Below, piece after piece: positions 55,301 to 63,574 of a DNA stretch of 64,000 nt. The stretch covers positions 2,519,715 to 2,583,714 of the forward strand of contig NZ_CP011514.1 of NCBI RefSeq assembly GCF_001653795.1, written 5' to 3'. The translations under genes were made by a program, and so were the position numbers. The notes under the pieces were generated by a model. The model was not told where the DNA came from. It saw nothing but the letters and a program-made list of their open reading frames with translations, and ran no database searches. The DNA is from Mitsuaria sp. 7 (lineage in GTDB: Bacteria; Pseudomonadota; Gammaproteobacteria; Burkholderiales; Burkholderiaceae_C). How positions within the stretch are numbered: the stretch's first letter is position 1; each line of letters opens with the position of its first letter.

Positions 55301-58300
55301 CGTGACGACGCGCAGGTCGGGCGCGTCCGGTTCCACCGTGTCCCGCCAGACACTGCCCAGCGCGTCGTACTCGCGCGCCGTGGTCCGGGTCACCGCCACT
55401 GCCCCCGGCGCCGTGGCCGTCGTCGCCTCCGTCCGCATCAGGCCGATCAGCCACCGATCCTCCAGCGTGTCGAAGGTCCGCGTCGTCGATGTCCCATAGC
55501 TCACGCCCGGTTCGAGCGCCGACGTCACCGTCTGCGTCAGCGACTTCACGTTGCCGAAGGCGTCGATGCCGCCGTCGGGCACCTGCACCGTCGTCGTCAG
55601 CATCGCGGCGCCGTTGAGGTCCTTCGTCGTCTGCGTGGTCGAGCGCTGGAACACGTGCTTCGTCGCACCACCGGCGATGGTCGGCATCGATTCCCACACG
55701 ACGCTGCGCGACGACATCTGCACGCCGTTGGTCTGCGTCACCGTTTCCGCGGTCAGTTGACCGATGGTCGGGAAGTCCTGGCTGTAGACGCCGCGCGTCT
55801 TCAACCCCTTGAGCGTGTCCGTCCGCTCCACCGCCGCGAAGCCCAAGGAGCCTCGCCCGGTCGACTCGGTACGCAGGCCTTCATAGCGATAGGTCGTGAC
55901 GTGAGAGCCGCCCTGGCCGTTGCCCACCTGGAGGCGGGTGACCACCGGCGCACCGGTCTGGACGTTGCGCTTCGGATAGGCAGGCTCGGCCCCTGGCGCA
56001 TGAACGGCGGCGTCATGCAACGCACCGTAGCCGAACACCGTCGTCTGTCCCGCACCATTGGTCACCGAGGTCATCAGGTCCGGCACGAGCGCGCCGCCCG
56101 CCAGATAGATGCCCCAGGTCTTTGCATCCGGGTCGTACTGGGCCAGGTCGGTCCGGCCATCGCCGTTGAAGTCGCCGTAAACGGTCGTGTGAATCAGCGA
56201 AGGCACCGTGCGGGCTTCGCAGCGGAGCTGCCCGCCGGTGATGCGGCACATCCGTCCGTTCGCGCCGATGCCCAGCAGTTCCGGCCGGCCATCCCCGTCC
56301 ACGTCCGTCACCGTACTGAACGCGTGCTCGTCCGGCGTCGCGCCATTGGTGTAGTCGCGGCAGTCCGTGCCGCCTGCGCCGTTGCCGTAGCAGACCTTGA
56401 GCAGCGTCGCATTCTTCAGCCCGCTCAGCGCGAAGTCGGTGATGCCGTCGCCGTTGAAGTCGCCGGTCATCGACGCGCCCTGCCCGGCGAAGCCGGTATC
56501 CAGGCCGAGGTTGGCCACCGCCGTGCGGCAGCCGTCGCCGCTGGCGCTGCACAGCTGGAAGCTGTTGTCCGGCGGCGTCTCCCACAGTCGAGAGCACGTG
56601 GGGTTGTAGTACGTCGCGGTCAACGCATCGGTCTTGCCATCGCCGTTGAAGTCGCCCATGAACGGGCGCCAGCGCGAGAGGCTGATTGTGCAGGCCGTCT
56701 CGGTGGGCGCCTCGAAGTACCGATAAGCATAGGGATCGAAGAACCCGCCCGCTCCGCTCGAGTAGGTGCAGCTGAAGGTCGCGCCGTTCGACAGGCACGA
56801 CCCCGTCCCTCGCACCACGACGTCGTCACGCCCGTCGCCATTCGCATCCGTCACGACGAAGTTGTTGGTGACGCCGAACTGCGGGATGTCCGGGCTCGGG
56901 GATGCCGGGAATCTCGTCGACGCCTGGCAGTTGAATCCGGTGCCGGTCGACAGGCACAGCGTGGACCCCGCCGTCCCGCTCGACGGCTGCAGCAGGTCCG
57001 TGCGGCCGTCGCCGTTGAAGTCGCCGGTGATCAGCTGCGACATGAGCCGGTCGGGACCGACCCAGGTGCTGCAGGAGAAGGAGGTGCCCGTCGACAGGCA
57101 CACCTGCCAGGACGTACCGCCCAGGTGCTGCAGCAGATCGCTCCTGCCGTCGCCGTTCAGATCGACGACGGCCATCACCTCCAGCAGCTTGGACAATCCG
57201 CGCTGGGCGGGGTTCCTGTACAGCACCTCCGGTCCGCCTTGCCACACGCCGCCGCTGAAGGTGTTGTCCGCCTCGCTGCGCTGTGAATACTGGAAGCGGG
57301 TGGCCGGCAGGCACTCGCCCGGCCCGCAGTCGGCGACCGACTGGACGAGGCTGAGCCCGGTCGTCGTGCTGGTCGTATAGGCGATCGACCAGCGCCGCGC
57401 CAGGGCGCCGCCCGAGCCGTCGGCCGCGATGCCTGTCCATGTGGAGAGGCCGCTGAGCCGCTTCGTGATGAACGTGCGTGCGCCCGCGAGATACGCGAAC
57501 GAGGGATCGGGACGCGCAGCGGCGTCGTACTCGAAACGCAGCGCCGCGTAGGGCGAGATCGCGGTGCCGTTGCCGGTGTAGCGGATCGCCTTGGGCAGGT
57601 GCTCGCCGGTCGCGCTGTCCTTGAAGTAGTCGTACGCGATGTAGTTGCCGCGCCGGTCCTCTTCCCGGCTCAAGGCCCAGAACAGCGCCTTGCCGGCGGA
57701 GCCCGGCGCATCGACGAACGCGTCCGACGTCGTGCCGAAGTACTGGATGTCGCCGGACTTCAGTTCCACCTTCCACGAGTCAGGACCGCGGTCGGCATCG
57801 GTGCCGTACGAGGTGATGCGCGCGAAGTGATCGATCTCGGTCCGATAGGTCGCGCTCGCGCCCTCCACGCCGCTGACGACGATCAGACGCTGGCCATCGA
57901 GGCAGTACCGGGCAGTCCTGTCCAGCCGCGCGCGATTGCGCTCGCCGTCCGTGGCGATGGTCGCTGCGCAACGGGTGATGCGGGACAGTCCGCCGACCTC
58001 CCAGCCGAGACCCGACAGCCCTTCCTTGGATTGGCTGTCGTAGTGCAGCGTCACGCTCGGCACCTGTCCCGCGGTGCCCGGTGGCAGCGCGATCGGCAGC
58101 TCATAGGTCGCGGATCCCTTGGACGATACCGACGCCTGTCCGGCCGCCGTTCCCGTGATGCCGCCCGACAGGTTCGGCGGGACGATCGTCACCGCCACCG
58201 GATCCGTGTTGGACACGATGACCGCCACGGCCGCGGACGTGTTCTCGCGTCCGTCCACATCGGTGACCCGCGCGGCCAGCAGGTAGGTGCCGACCGGGCG

Positions 58301-60037
58301 ATCCGTCCACGAGAACTGATAAGGCGCCGTCGTCACCGTCGCGATGATGCTGCCGCCCGACAGGAACTCCACCTTCTGGATGCCCGTGTCGTCCGTCACC
58401 GTGGCTGAGAACGTGATGGTGGCCGAAGGCCCCTGATGAACCGCGCCCGGTGCCGGCGCCGTGAGCGTGACTTCCGGCGGCGCGTTCACCCGCACGGTGG
58501 TGTTGCCGGAGGTCGTCGTTCCGCCGTCGTTGTCGACCGCACGGGCGGCCAGGAGATGGGTGCCCACCGCCGGGGATGCCCAGTCCCAGACGAAAGGCGC
58601 GGCGGTGGCCGTGCCGGCGACCTGGCCGTCGACGAGGAACTCGACGCGCGCAATGTTGCCGTCGGTGTCGCTGGCGGAGGCGCTGAGGCGCCACGGCGAC
58701 GGGAATGTGTGGTCCGCCCTGACCGCTCCGTTCGCCGGTGCCGTCAAGCTCACGCTCGGCAGGTTGTTCACCCGCATGGACCGGATCGGCGAGTCCCGGT
58801 AGCCGCCATCGTTGTCGAAGGCTCGCGCCACGAGCGTGTAGCCGCTGGACGGCGCATTGGCGTAGGTCATGCTGAACGGCGGCGACAGGCTCGTGCCGAT
58901 GTGCACGCCGTTCAGATGGAATTCGACCCGCTGCACGGTACCGTCGGAATCGCTTGCGTCCGCGGAAATGAAGATCGACGACTTCGGACCCGCGAAGACC
59001 TGGTTCTCCGCCGGTGCCGTCACCGTCGTGGACGGCAGGGCGTTCACGCGGAAGCGCGTCGCGCCCGAGCTGCCCGTGCCGCCATCGTTGTCGACGACTC
59101 TGGCCACGACGTCGTAGGTCCCGGCCCCCAGGCCCGACCAGACGTACTCGAACGGCGCGGCAGTGGCCGACCCGATGCGGCTGCCCGAGGCGGTGAAGTA
59201 TTCGACCCAGGCGATCCCGCCGGAATCGCTGTCCGACGCCGTGGCAGTCAGACGGACCGACCCCGACGGCCCCGCCACCACGGTGCCGTTGGCGGGCGAG
59301 GCCATGGCCACGGACGGCGGCGCATTGACCCGCACCGTCGCCGTCGCCGAATCGGCCCAGGCGCCGTCAGTGTCGTAGGCGCGCGCGAAGAACCGGTGAA
59401 CGCCCGCTCCCATGCCGGGCAGCCAGGCACTGAACGGCGACGAGGTGGCGGTCGAGACGAGATTGCCGTTGGCGTAGATCTCGACACGCTGGATGCCCGC
59501 GTCGTCCGAAGCCGTGCCCGACACGGAGATGTCGGCGGGCGCCAGCGCGATGACCGTCCCGTTGAAGGGAGGACCGATCCCGACGCTGGGCGGTGCATTG
59601 ACCCGCACCTGGATCGGCGCCGACATCGTGGTGCGACCGCCGGCGTCATAGACCTTGCCCCGGAACGTGTACACGCCGGGCGCGAGGCCGCTCTGCGTGA
59701 ACGTGGCGTCGGCCCGCTTCGTGTTGGGGCTGAACTCCTGCAAGGCGATGGGCACATCGTTGCGGTGGAGTTCAACGCGATAGATCAGCTGCAGCGTGTT
59801 CTGGGAATTCTCCGAACCCAGCACCTTGATCTGGAAGCTTCCGCCCGTCGGTGCGACGGTGCCGCCCGGCGCGGAAATGGTCGAGTAAGGCCAGGAACAG
59901 ATCGTCTCGCGACCGTCCTTGTAGCAACCGGCCTGCGCCTCACCGATCGCGCCGGCCAGCATGACGCCGCCGACCAAGCATTTCCAGAACGCGGCCATGA
60001 CACCGCGCGACCCTGTGGCCGCCCTGACTCGAAGCAT
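52274..60037 (-). CDS. Giant exported SpvB/FG-GAP/RHS-repeat polymorphic toxin
   Basis: 2587 residues. A Sec signal starts at the second Met (residue 14: AFWKCLVGGVMLAGAIGEAQA), so the true ATG may be 59998. Five Ig-like repeats of the VNAPP-x-V...DNDGG type occupy about residues 150-630. An SpvB-type segment follows (SSKGSATYELPIALPPG and GLGWEVGGLSRITRC), then seven FG-GAP-like calcium motifs (GDFNGDGRTDL and variants), then many YD repeats. The conserved RHS core ends LGRHTSADPTVPDPQNG and FNRYSYVLNNALAFTDPTG. The last 187 residues are a variable tip I cannot assign (NGQLYRYFSNGMSGNAERF). The protein likely forms a shell that carries and releases the tip as a toxin. Confidence 0.92.
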   Translation of the reverse strand: MLRVRAATGSRGVMAAFWKCLVGGVMLAGAIGEAQAGCYKDGRETICSWPYSTISAPGGTVAPTGGSFQIKVLGSENSQNTLQLIYRVELHRNDVPIALQEFSPNTKRADATFTQSGLAPGVYTFRGKVYDAGGRTTMSAPIQVRVNAPPSVGIGPPFNGTVIALAPADISVSGTASDDAGIQRVEIYANGNLVSTATSSPFSAWLPGMGAGVHRFFARAYDTDGAWADSATATVRVNAPPSVAMASPANGTVVAGPSGSVRLTATASDSDSGGIAWVEYFTASGSRIGSATAAPFEYVWSGLGAGTYDVVARVVDNDGGTGSSGATRFRVNALPSTTVTAPAENQVFAGPKSSIFISADASDSDGTVQRVEFHLNGVHIGTSLSPPFSMTYANAPSSGYTLVARAFDNDGGYRDSPIRSMRVNNLPSVSLTAPANGAVRADHTFPSPWRLSASASDTDGNIARVEFLVDGQVAGTATAAPFVWDWASPAVGTHLLAARAVDNDGGTTTSGNTTVRVNAPPEVTLTAPAPGAVHQGPSATITFSATVTDDTGIQKVEFLSGGSIIATVTTAPYQFSWTDRPVGTYLLAARVTDVDGRENTSAAVAVIVSNTDPVAVTIVPPNLSGGITGTAAGQASVSSKGSATYELPIALPPGTAGQVPSVTLHYDSQSKEGLSGLGWEVGGLSRITRCAATIATDGERNRARLDRTARYCLDGQRLIVVSGVEGASATYRTEIDHFARITSYGTDADRGPDSWKVELKSGDIQYFGTTSDAFVDAPGSAGKALFWALSREEDRRGNYIAYDYFKDSATGEHLPKAIRYTGNGTAISPYAALRFEYDAAARPDPSFAYLAGARTFITKRLSGLSTWTGIAADGSGGALARRWSIAYTTSTTTGLSLVQSVADCGPGECLPATRFQYSQRSEADNTFSGGVWQGGPEVLYRNPAQRGLSKLLEVMAVVDLNGDGRSDLLQHLGGTSWQVCLSTGTSFSCSTWVGPDRLMSQLITGDFNGDGRTDLLQPSSGTAGSTLCLSTGTGFNCQASTRFPASPSPDIPQFGVTNNFVVTDANGDGRDDVVVRGTGSCLSNGATFSCTYSSGAGGFFDPYAYRYFEAPTETACTISLSRWRPFMGDFNGDGKTDALTATYYNPTCSRLWETPPDNSFQLCSASGDGCRTAVANLGLDTGFAGQGASMTGDFNGDGITDFALSGLKNATLLKVCYGNGAGGTDCRDYTNGATPDEHAFSTVTDVDGDGRPELLGIGANGRMCRITGGQLRCEARTVPSLIHTTVYGDFNGDGRTDLAQYDPDAKTWGIYLAGGALVPDLMTSVTNGAGQTTVFGYGALHDAAVHAPGAEPAYPKRNVQTGAPVVTRLQVGNGQGGSHVTTYRYEGLRTESTGRGSLGFAAVERTDTLKGLKTRGVYSQDFPTIGQLTAETVTQTNGVQMSSRSVVWESMPTIAGGATKHVFQRSTTQTTKDLNGAAMLTTTVQVPDGGIDAFGNVKSLTQTVTSALEPGVSYGTSTTRTFDTLEDRWLIGLMRTEATTATAPGAVAVTRTTAREYDALGSVWRDTVEPDAPDLRVVTELARHPVHGGVTSKTATWRIPGTSTDRSLVVETTEYDAVGRFAEVVTNAKGHVERRVSDAAHGQALLHTDANQRQTQWTYDAWGRKTRESRPDGTATSWAYRACVSGCLNNATSTVVTQQWMGTQQTAVPVEEFFDALNRKVATRTWGFSGAEVLTENRYDTNGYLRSLSRPYFAGSSPVWTYRDRDAIGRLSVLRAPDDNGVEASTSYGYNGLELTQTDAKQKSTTRVANALGKVLRVTDALGRVTRYGYDGFGHLLKVTDAKSNVIDVTVDRLGRKTVLRDPDLGTWTYRVDPLGRTYSQTDAKGQTTSFEFDDLNRTTRRLAPDQDGRWVFDTALNGIGKLAESFTWANNAKDARRLFTYDAKGRPESQTFQLDGDYQETYRYDSFGRPAGTVYRRSARGGTGGATNTIGVHYNERGHAASVSVAGSGLNTTVWQAIARNAEGNDTQEFLSGGLIQHTGHSSFTGRLSSVITGTPTRLGAPNSTHQNDVYLYDTIGNLRYRAQMTDSGSLLQEDFTYDALNRLEDATINGIVSSTRYDEIGSLLSKSKVGTYGYPPSGAGSVRPHAVTSITGTVAGLQNPTFTYDDNGNLSQGLNRSYTWTASDAPRTIDRLSAGVAVERTSFVYGPDQERRLQTVQPMSGGAPGAATTTIYYAGAQEKQIEAAQNVTIVRTQLPMGLGYIEERLVGTSVDLAAAGTSAVRMHLKDHLGSVLGVVDGSGTVLQRMSYDAWGRRRQTSGADDNWASLGTIANNQDNSGYTGHEHLDQLGLVHMNARLYDPILGRHTSADPTVPDPQNGQAFNRYSYVLNNALAFTDPTGLAPTGNTTKACPDSLTMCVRRSATTQAKTNEGDARTGSQVEKQQAAGQTAQPPARPSPALENDPYNPKAVQQRLLPELENNPQHNEKIVPTKHPQPKDSEEVYKRGVRVDGAGGKTIVARADNGQLYRYFSNGMSGNAERFHFSGVVTEAQARQYGYGRLIPEINQRSLSARMVDGFRNLGRSDNAR

Positions 60038-60189
60038 TCCCGATTCCTCCCTGCCGGCACGTGGGGGTCACGGTGCCGTGCGCGCGGGAGCACCTCGACA
60101 GTGGGGCTCTCCGCAAAGGCGCGGAGCATAGGACCGGCGCCTCGCCCGAACGGGGCGTGCAAACCATGATTCGAAAAGGCGGCGTCGGA

Positions 60190-60208
60190 GCATCGGAAAA
60201 ACCGATGC
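60190..60208 (-). terminator. Hairpin after the amidohydrolase gene
   Basis: GCATCGG (60190-60196) pairs with CCGATGC (60202-60208) around an A5 loop, T5 on the transcribed minus strand, 28 bases after the amidohydrolase stop. It may separate the dipeptidase-amidohydrolase transcript from rhs. Confidence 0.5.
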
Positions 60209-60235
60209 AGGGGTGGTGCCCTCAGAAACTCCGAC

Positions 60236-62329
60236 TCATTTCGTCATCCCCATCGCCGCTTCCATCTGCGCTGGATCAAACACCCGTCCCGCCTTGATCG
60301 TCTTCACCACCTGCCGCAGCGCGGCGATGTCCTTCAGCGGATCGCCGTCCAGCAGCACCATGTCGGCCTGCTTGCCTGCGGCAATTTCGCCGCGTTGTCC
60401 CGCCACGCCCAGCACCTGCGCCGGCGTCAGCGTCGCCAGGCGCAGCACCTCCGCGTTGGGGATGCCGGCGCGCACGTAGAGCTCCAGCTCGCGGTGCAGC
60501 GTGTAGCCTGCGAAGGCGTCCGTGCCCGGCATCAGCGTGACGCCGCCATCGTGCAGCCGCTTCACCAGCTGCAGCAGCCGCGGCAGCGCCTGCCGGTACG
60601 CTTCTTCCTTGCCCGGCGGCACGGCCACCGCGCCGGAGAGCAGCCGCCGCCGCACGGTCGGCGGGAAACGCTCGACCATGCCCTTCAGCGCCGCCGGCGG
60701 CTCGCCCGGCGCGCCCGAGTACAAGCCCTCCAGGATCGCCACCGTCGGGTCGAGCACCGTGTGTCGACGTCGCATTTCCGCGATGAAGCCCGCCACCGGC
60801 GCGCTGTCGAGGTCGAGCTGCAGCAGCTTCTCCGCCATCACCGTGTAGCGGTCCTTGCCGCGCGTATCGGCGACCTCGGGGAAAAAGTTCAGCACGATGA
60901 AGTTCAGATGCTGGATCTCGTCCGCGCCCGCGTCGATGAACTGCCCCGCCCGCATGAACGCCGGCACGTGGCCGCTCACGCGCAGCCCGCGCGCATGCGC
61001 CATGTCCGCGATGGGGCGCACCAGCTCCGGCTTGAAGGACGAATAGATCTTGATCTGCTCGTAGCCGCGATCGGCGTACCAGTCGACCGCCTTGCGCGCC
61101 TGCTCGACCGTCTCGACGCGCACGTCGGTCGGACCGGCCAGCGGGCCGACGCCTTCGACGATGCCGGCCTTCACCACGCGCGGGCCGAGCTCGGTGCCCG
61201 CATCGAAGCGCTTCACGCGCTCGATCAGCGGCAGGTTGTCGTTGGCCATGTCGCGCGCGCTGGTCACGCCCGCGATCAGGTCGAAGACGCCGTCCGTGCC
61301 GGAGAAATGCTGGTGCACGTCCCACAGGCCCGGCATCAGGAACCGGCCGGCCGCCTCGATGACTTCGGTGCCGGCCGGCGCGGGTGAGCCGTCGTCGGGC
61401 TCGACGCGCACGATGACACCGCCGCGGATCAGCACGCGCATGTCTTCACGCGCAGCCAGGTCGCGCGGCTCGAACAGCCGTGCATGACGGATCAGCAGGT
61501 CACCCTGCGGCACATGCGTCATCCGCTTGGCGAGGTCCGCGGACCAGCGCTTGTCCGCATCGCGCTGCGCCGTGGACAGCCGCGGCAACGCCGGCACGTC
61601 GCGCGCTTCCAGGACCTCGAACCAGTCGTCGATCACGGCGGCGGTCTGCTGGCGCTCGTCCAGCCACACCGCCACCGGCGTGAAGTCGATGCCGGAGATC
61701 AGATGCAGCGTCAGTCGACGTCCACCCGCAGCGATCGTCGGGCCCTTGGTGAGCGTCGCCTCGCCCGCCGGCAGCAGGGCCAGTCGTTGCCCCGGCGCCT
61801 TCAGCAGCGCGCGGGCCAGCACACCGGTGAACTCCGGCGGCGCGTTGGCGGGCAGGTAGAACGCACCCGTCTCCGGCCACGCCGCACCGCCCTGCTCCAC
61901 GCGGTTCTTCCAGGACGCCTTGCCGTCGGCACGGTCGAAGCGCTCGGTGAGCGGCACCTTCCAGTAGTCGTTGCCTTCGGCCTCGTAGCGCAGCGGCAGG
62001 CCGCGCGCATCGAGCGTCCAACGCGCGCGGATCTGATCGCCGCGGCCGCGCTCGCTGAAGGCGTAGTCGACCAGCACCTCGTCGCCCTGGCGGCTCAGCG
62101 CCTGGCGGCCGACAGTCATGCCGTGGATCTGGACCTGCGACAGCAGCGCTTTCGCGCCCGGCAGCACCTGCGGCGCGGGCAAGGCGACCTGGGCCGCCTG
62201 CGCATCGGCGGCCGTCGGCGCCCATTGGCGCTCGTGATCGTCGTGCGCGCGGGCGGTCGGCGCCCAGAGCGCCGCGCACAGGGTCGCGCACAGGGCCGCC
62301 AGCAGCGTGAATCGGTAGGTCGTCTTCAT
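60236..62329 (-). CDS. Exported amidohydrolase (imidazolonepropionase/prolidase-like)
   Basis: 697 residues: signal peptide (FTLLAALCATLCAALWAPTARA), an N-terminal region of about 270 residues of unknown function, then an amidohydrolase domain. Metal-binding residues lie in LWDVHQHFSG (H-x-H), VSGHVPAFM, EIQHLNF and MPGTDAFAGYTLHREL; the end is KQADMVLLDGDPLKD. The likely substrates are peptides or cyclic amides. The ATG overlaps the dipeptidase stop (ATGA), so the two exported or cytoplasmic hydrolases act in one unit. Its 3' end occurs twice more as fragments in the immunity array. Confidence 0.9.
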   Translation of the reverse strand: MKTTYRFTLLAALCATLCAALWAPTARAHDDHERQWAPTAADAQAAQVALPAPQVLPGAKALLSQVQIHGMTVGRQALSRQGDEVLVDYAFSERGRGDQIRARWTLDARGLPLRYEAEGNDYWKVPLTERFDRADGKASWKNRVEQGGAAWPETGAFYLPANAPPEFTGVLARALLKAPGQRLALLPAGEATLTKGPTIAAGGRRLTLHLISGIDFTPVAVWLDERQQTAAVIDDWFEVLEARDVPALPRLSTAQRDADKRWSADLAKRMTHVPQGDLLIRHARLFEPRDLAAREDMRVLIRGGVIVRVEPDDGSPAPAGTEVIEAAGRFLMPGLWDVHQHFSGTDGVFDLIAGVTSARDMANDNLPLIERVKRFDAGTELGPRVVKAGIVEGVGPLAGPTDVRVETVEQARKAVDWYADRGYEQIKIYSSFKPELVRPIADMAHARGLRVSGHVPAFMRAGQFIDAGADEIQHLNFIVLNFFPEVADTRGKDRYTVMAEKLLQLDLDSAPVAGFIAEMRRRHTVLDPTVAILEGLYSGAPGEPPAALKGMVERFPPTVRRRLLSGAVAVPPGKEEAYRQALPRLLQLVKRLHDGGVTLMPGTDAFAGYTLHRELELYVRAGIPNAEVLRLATLTPAQVLGVAGQRGEIAAGKQADMVLLDGDPLKDIAALRQVVKTIKAGRVFDPAQMEAAMGMTK

Positions 62330-63456
62330 TCCCAGGTCTCCGTCATCAGCCGGCGGAAGTTGCCGTGCAGGATCTTCTCGATGCGCGCCGCGCGGTGGCC
62401 GCGCGCCGACAGCAACCGCGCCAGCCGCTGGTACTGGTCCGGTCCGCACAGGTCCGGCAGGAACAGCCACACGTCCGCCGTCTCGCCCGGCGCGCCTATG
62501 CCCAGGCTGCGGCGCAGCGCGATCTCTTCCTCGAGGTGCCTGCGATAGGCGGCCATGTCGTCGTAGTGCGTGCTGCCGCCGTCGGATCCCAGACCGACAT
62601 GATCCTCGCCGCAGATGTCGATCGCGTGCTCCAGATGCGCGATCAGATCGTCGGCATGCGGCTGGCCGCTCAGGCGCAGGTAGGGCATGAAGTAGAGCCC
62701 GACCACACCGCCCCGCTCGGCGAGCAGCCGCAGCTCGGTATCGCTCTTGTTGCGCGGATGATCGGCGATCGCGCGGCAGCCGGTGTGCGTGATCGCGACC
62801 GGACGCGTGGCCAGACCCAGCGCGTCCAGGCAGGTGCGCTCGCTGCTGTGGCTCAGGTCGACCAGCACGCGCCGCTGCTGCAGCCGCTCGACGACCTCGG
62901 CGCCGAAGGCGCTGAGGCCCTCGTCGTCCGGCACCGTCGCGCCGCAGCCGACCGCGTTGCGACCGTTGTAGGTCAGCTGGATCACCCGCACGCCCAGGTC
63001 GGCGAAGTGGTCCACGGCCGCCACGTCGGCGCCCAGCATCTCCGTGTTCTGGAAACCGTAGATGACGCCGATGCGGCCGTCCCGGCGCGCGGTGGCGAGG
63101 TCCTCTCCGGTGCCTACCTTCAGAAGTTGCGGATGCGTGCCGATGAAGGCGTCCCAGCCGGCGATGTCGCGCTCCGTGGCGGCGCGCGGATCGTCGCTGC
63201 CGGCGACATGTCCCAGCGTCACGTTGACCGCATAGAGCCCCGACGCCAGCGCGTCGTCCAGCGAGCGCTCATCGACGTCCTGCGCGCTGCTGGCGTAGGC
63301 CATCGCGCGACGGTCGCCGGGAGCCGGCTGCGAGCCTGGCTGCGAATGCGATTGCGAACTCGGCTGCGAACTCGGCTGCGAACTCGGCTGCAGTTGCCGG
63401 TTTGGGTTGTCCAGGACACCCAGCGCATTCAGGACGGGCAGCAACGAGGGCTTCAT
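62326..63456 (-). CDS. M19-type dipeptidase (renal dipeptidase family), HxD motif not seen
   Basis: 376 residues. Recognisable M19 segments: GFQNTEMLG (metal Glu), DLSHSSERTCLDAL and ITHTGCRAI (metal His), HPRNKSD, and GLGSDGGSTHYDD. The N-terminal H-x-D zinc ligands usual in the family are not visible; the start reads NALGVLDNPNRQLQ, as in a separate branch of the family. A low-complexity Ser-Gln-Pro insertion (about residues 23-43) is encoded by 12-base repeats. There is no signal peptide. It is co-transcribed with the amidohydrolase, so the pair probably degrades peptides. Confidence 0.85.
   Translation of the reverse strand: MKPSLLPVLNALGVLDNPNRQLQPSSQPSSQPSSQSHSQPGSQPAPGDRRAMAYASSAQDVDERSLDDALASGLYAVNVTLGHVAGSDDPRAATERDIAGWDAFIGTHPQLLKVGTGEDLATARRDGRIGVIYGFQNTEMLGADVAAVDHFADLGVRVIQLTYNGRNAVGCGATVPDDEGLSAFGAEVVERLQQRRVLVDLSHSSERTCLDALGLATRPVAITHTGCRAIADHPRNKSDTELRLLAERGGVVGLYFMPYLRLSGQPHADDLIAHLEHAIDICGEDHVGLGSDGGSTHYDDMAAYRRHLEEEIALRRSLGIGAPGETADVWLFLPDLCGPDQYQRLARLLSARGHRAARIEKILHGNFRRLMTETWE
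63330..63389 (-). repeat. 12-base tandem repeat inside the dipeptidase gene
   Basis: GCGAACTCGGCT occurs three times without change (63354-63389), preceded by two degenerate units (63330-63353). It encodes the Ser-Gln-Pro repeat. Units of 12 bases keep the frame, so copy number could vary by slippage without loss of the protein. Confidence 0.85.
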
Positions 63457-63561
63457 GGGTGCGTGGACGGCAGGTGCTTTGAGGGATGATCGCGCTTATT
63501 GCCCCGCGGTCTCCGACGCCCTGGACGAGATTCCCGGACGGGACCGCCGACAACTCTAGAA

Positions 63562-63574
63562 GATTATTCTAATC
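63562..63574. promoter_or_regulatory. Candidate operator abutting the TetR gene
   Basis: GATTA-TTC-TAATC is a perfect short inverted repeat ending one base before the TetR start codon, in the 118-base gap to the divergent dipeptidase gene. TetR proteins bind such palindromes to repress themselves and a divergent neighbour. Position and symmetry only. Confidence 0.45.

Noticed and set aside
54038-57286. 1082-codon plus-strand frame inside the rhs gene
   Set aside because: Arg/Val/His-rich antisense shadow with no recognisable domain; the minus strand shows FG-GAP and YD repeats.
58436-60169. 577-codon plus-strand frame over the Ig-repeat part of rhs
   Set aside because: Repeats mirror the Ig repeats of the minus strand; no independent coding signal.
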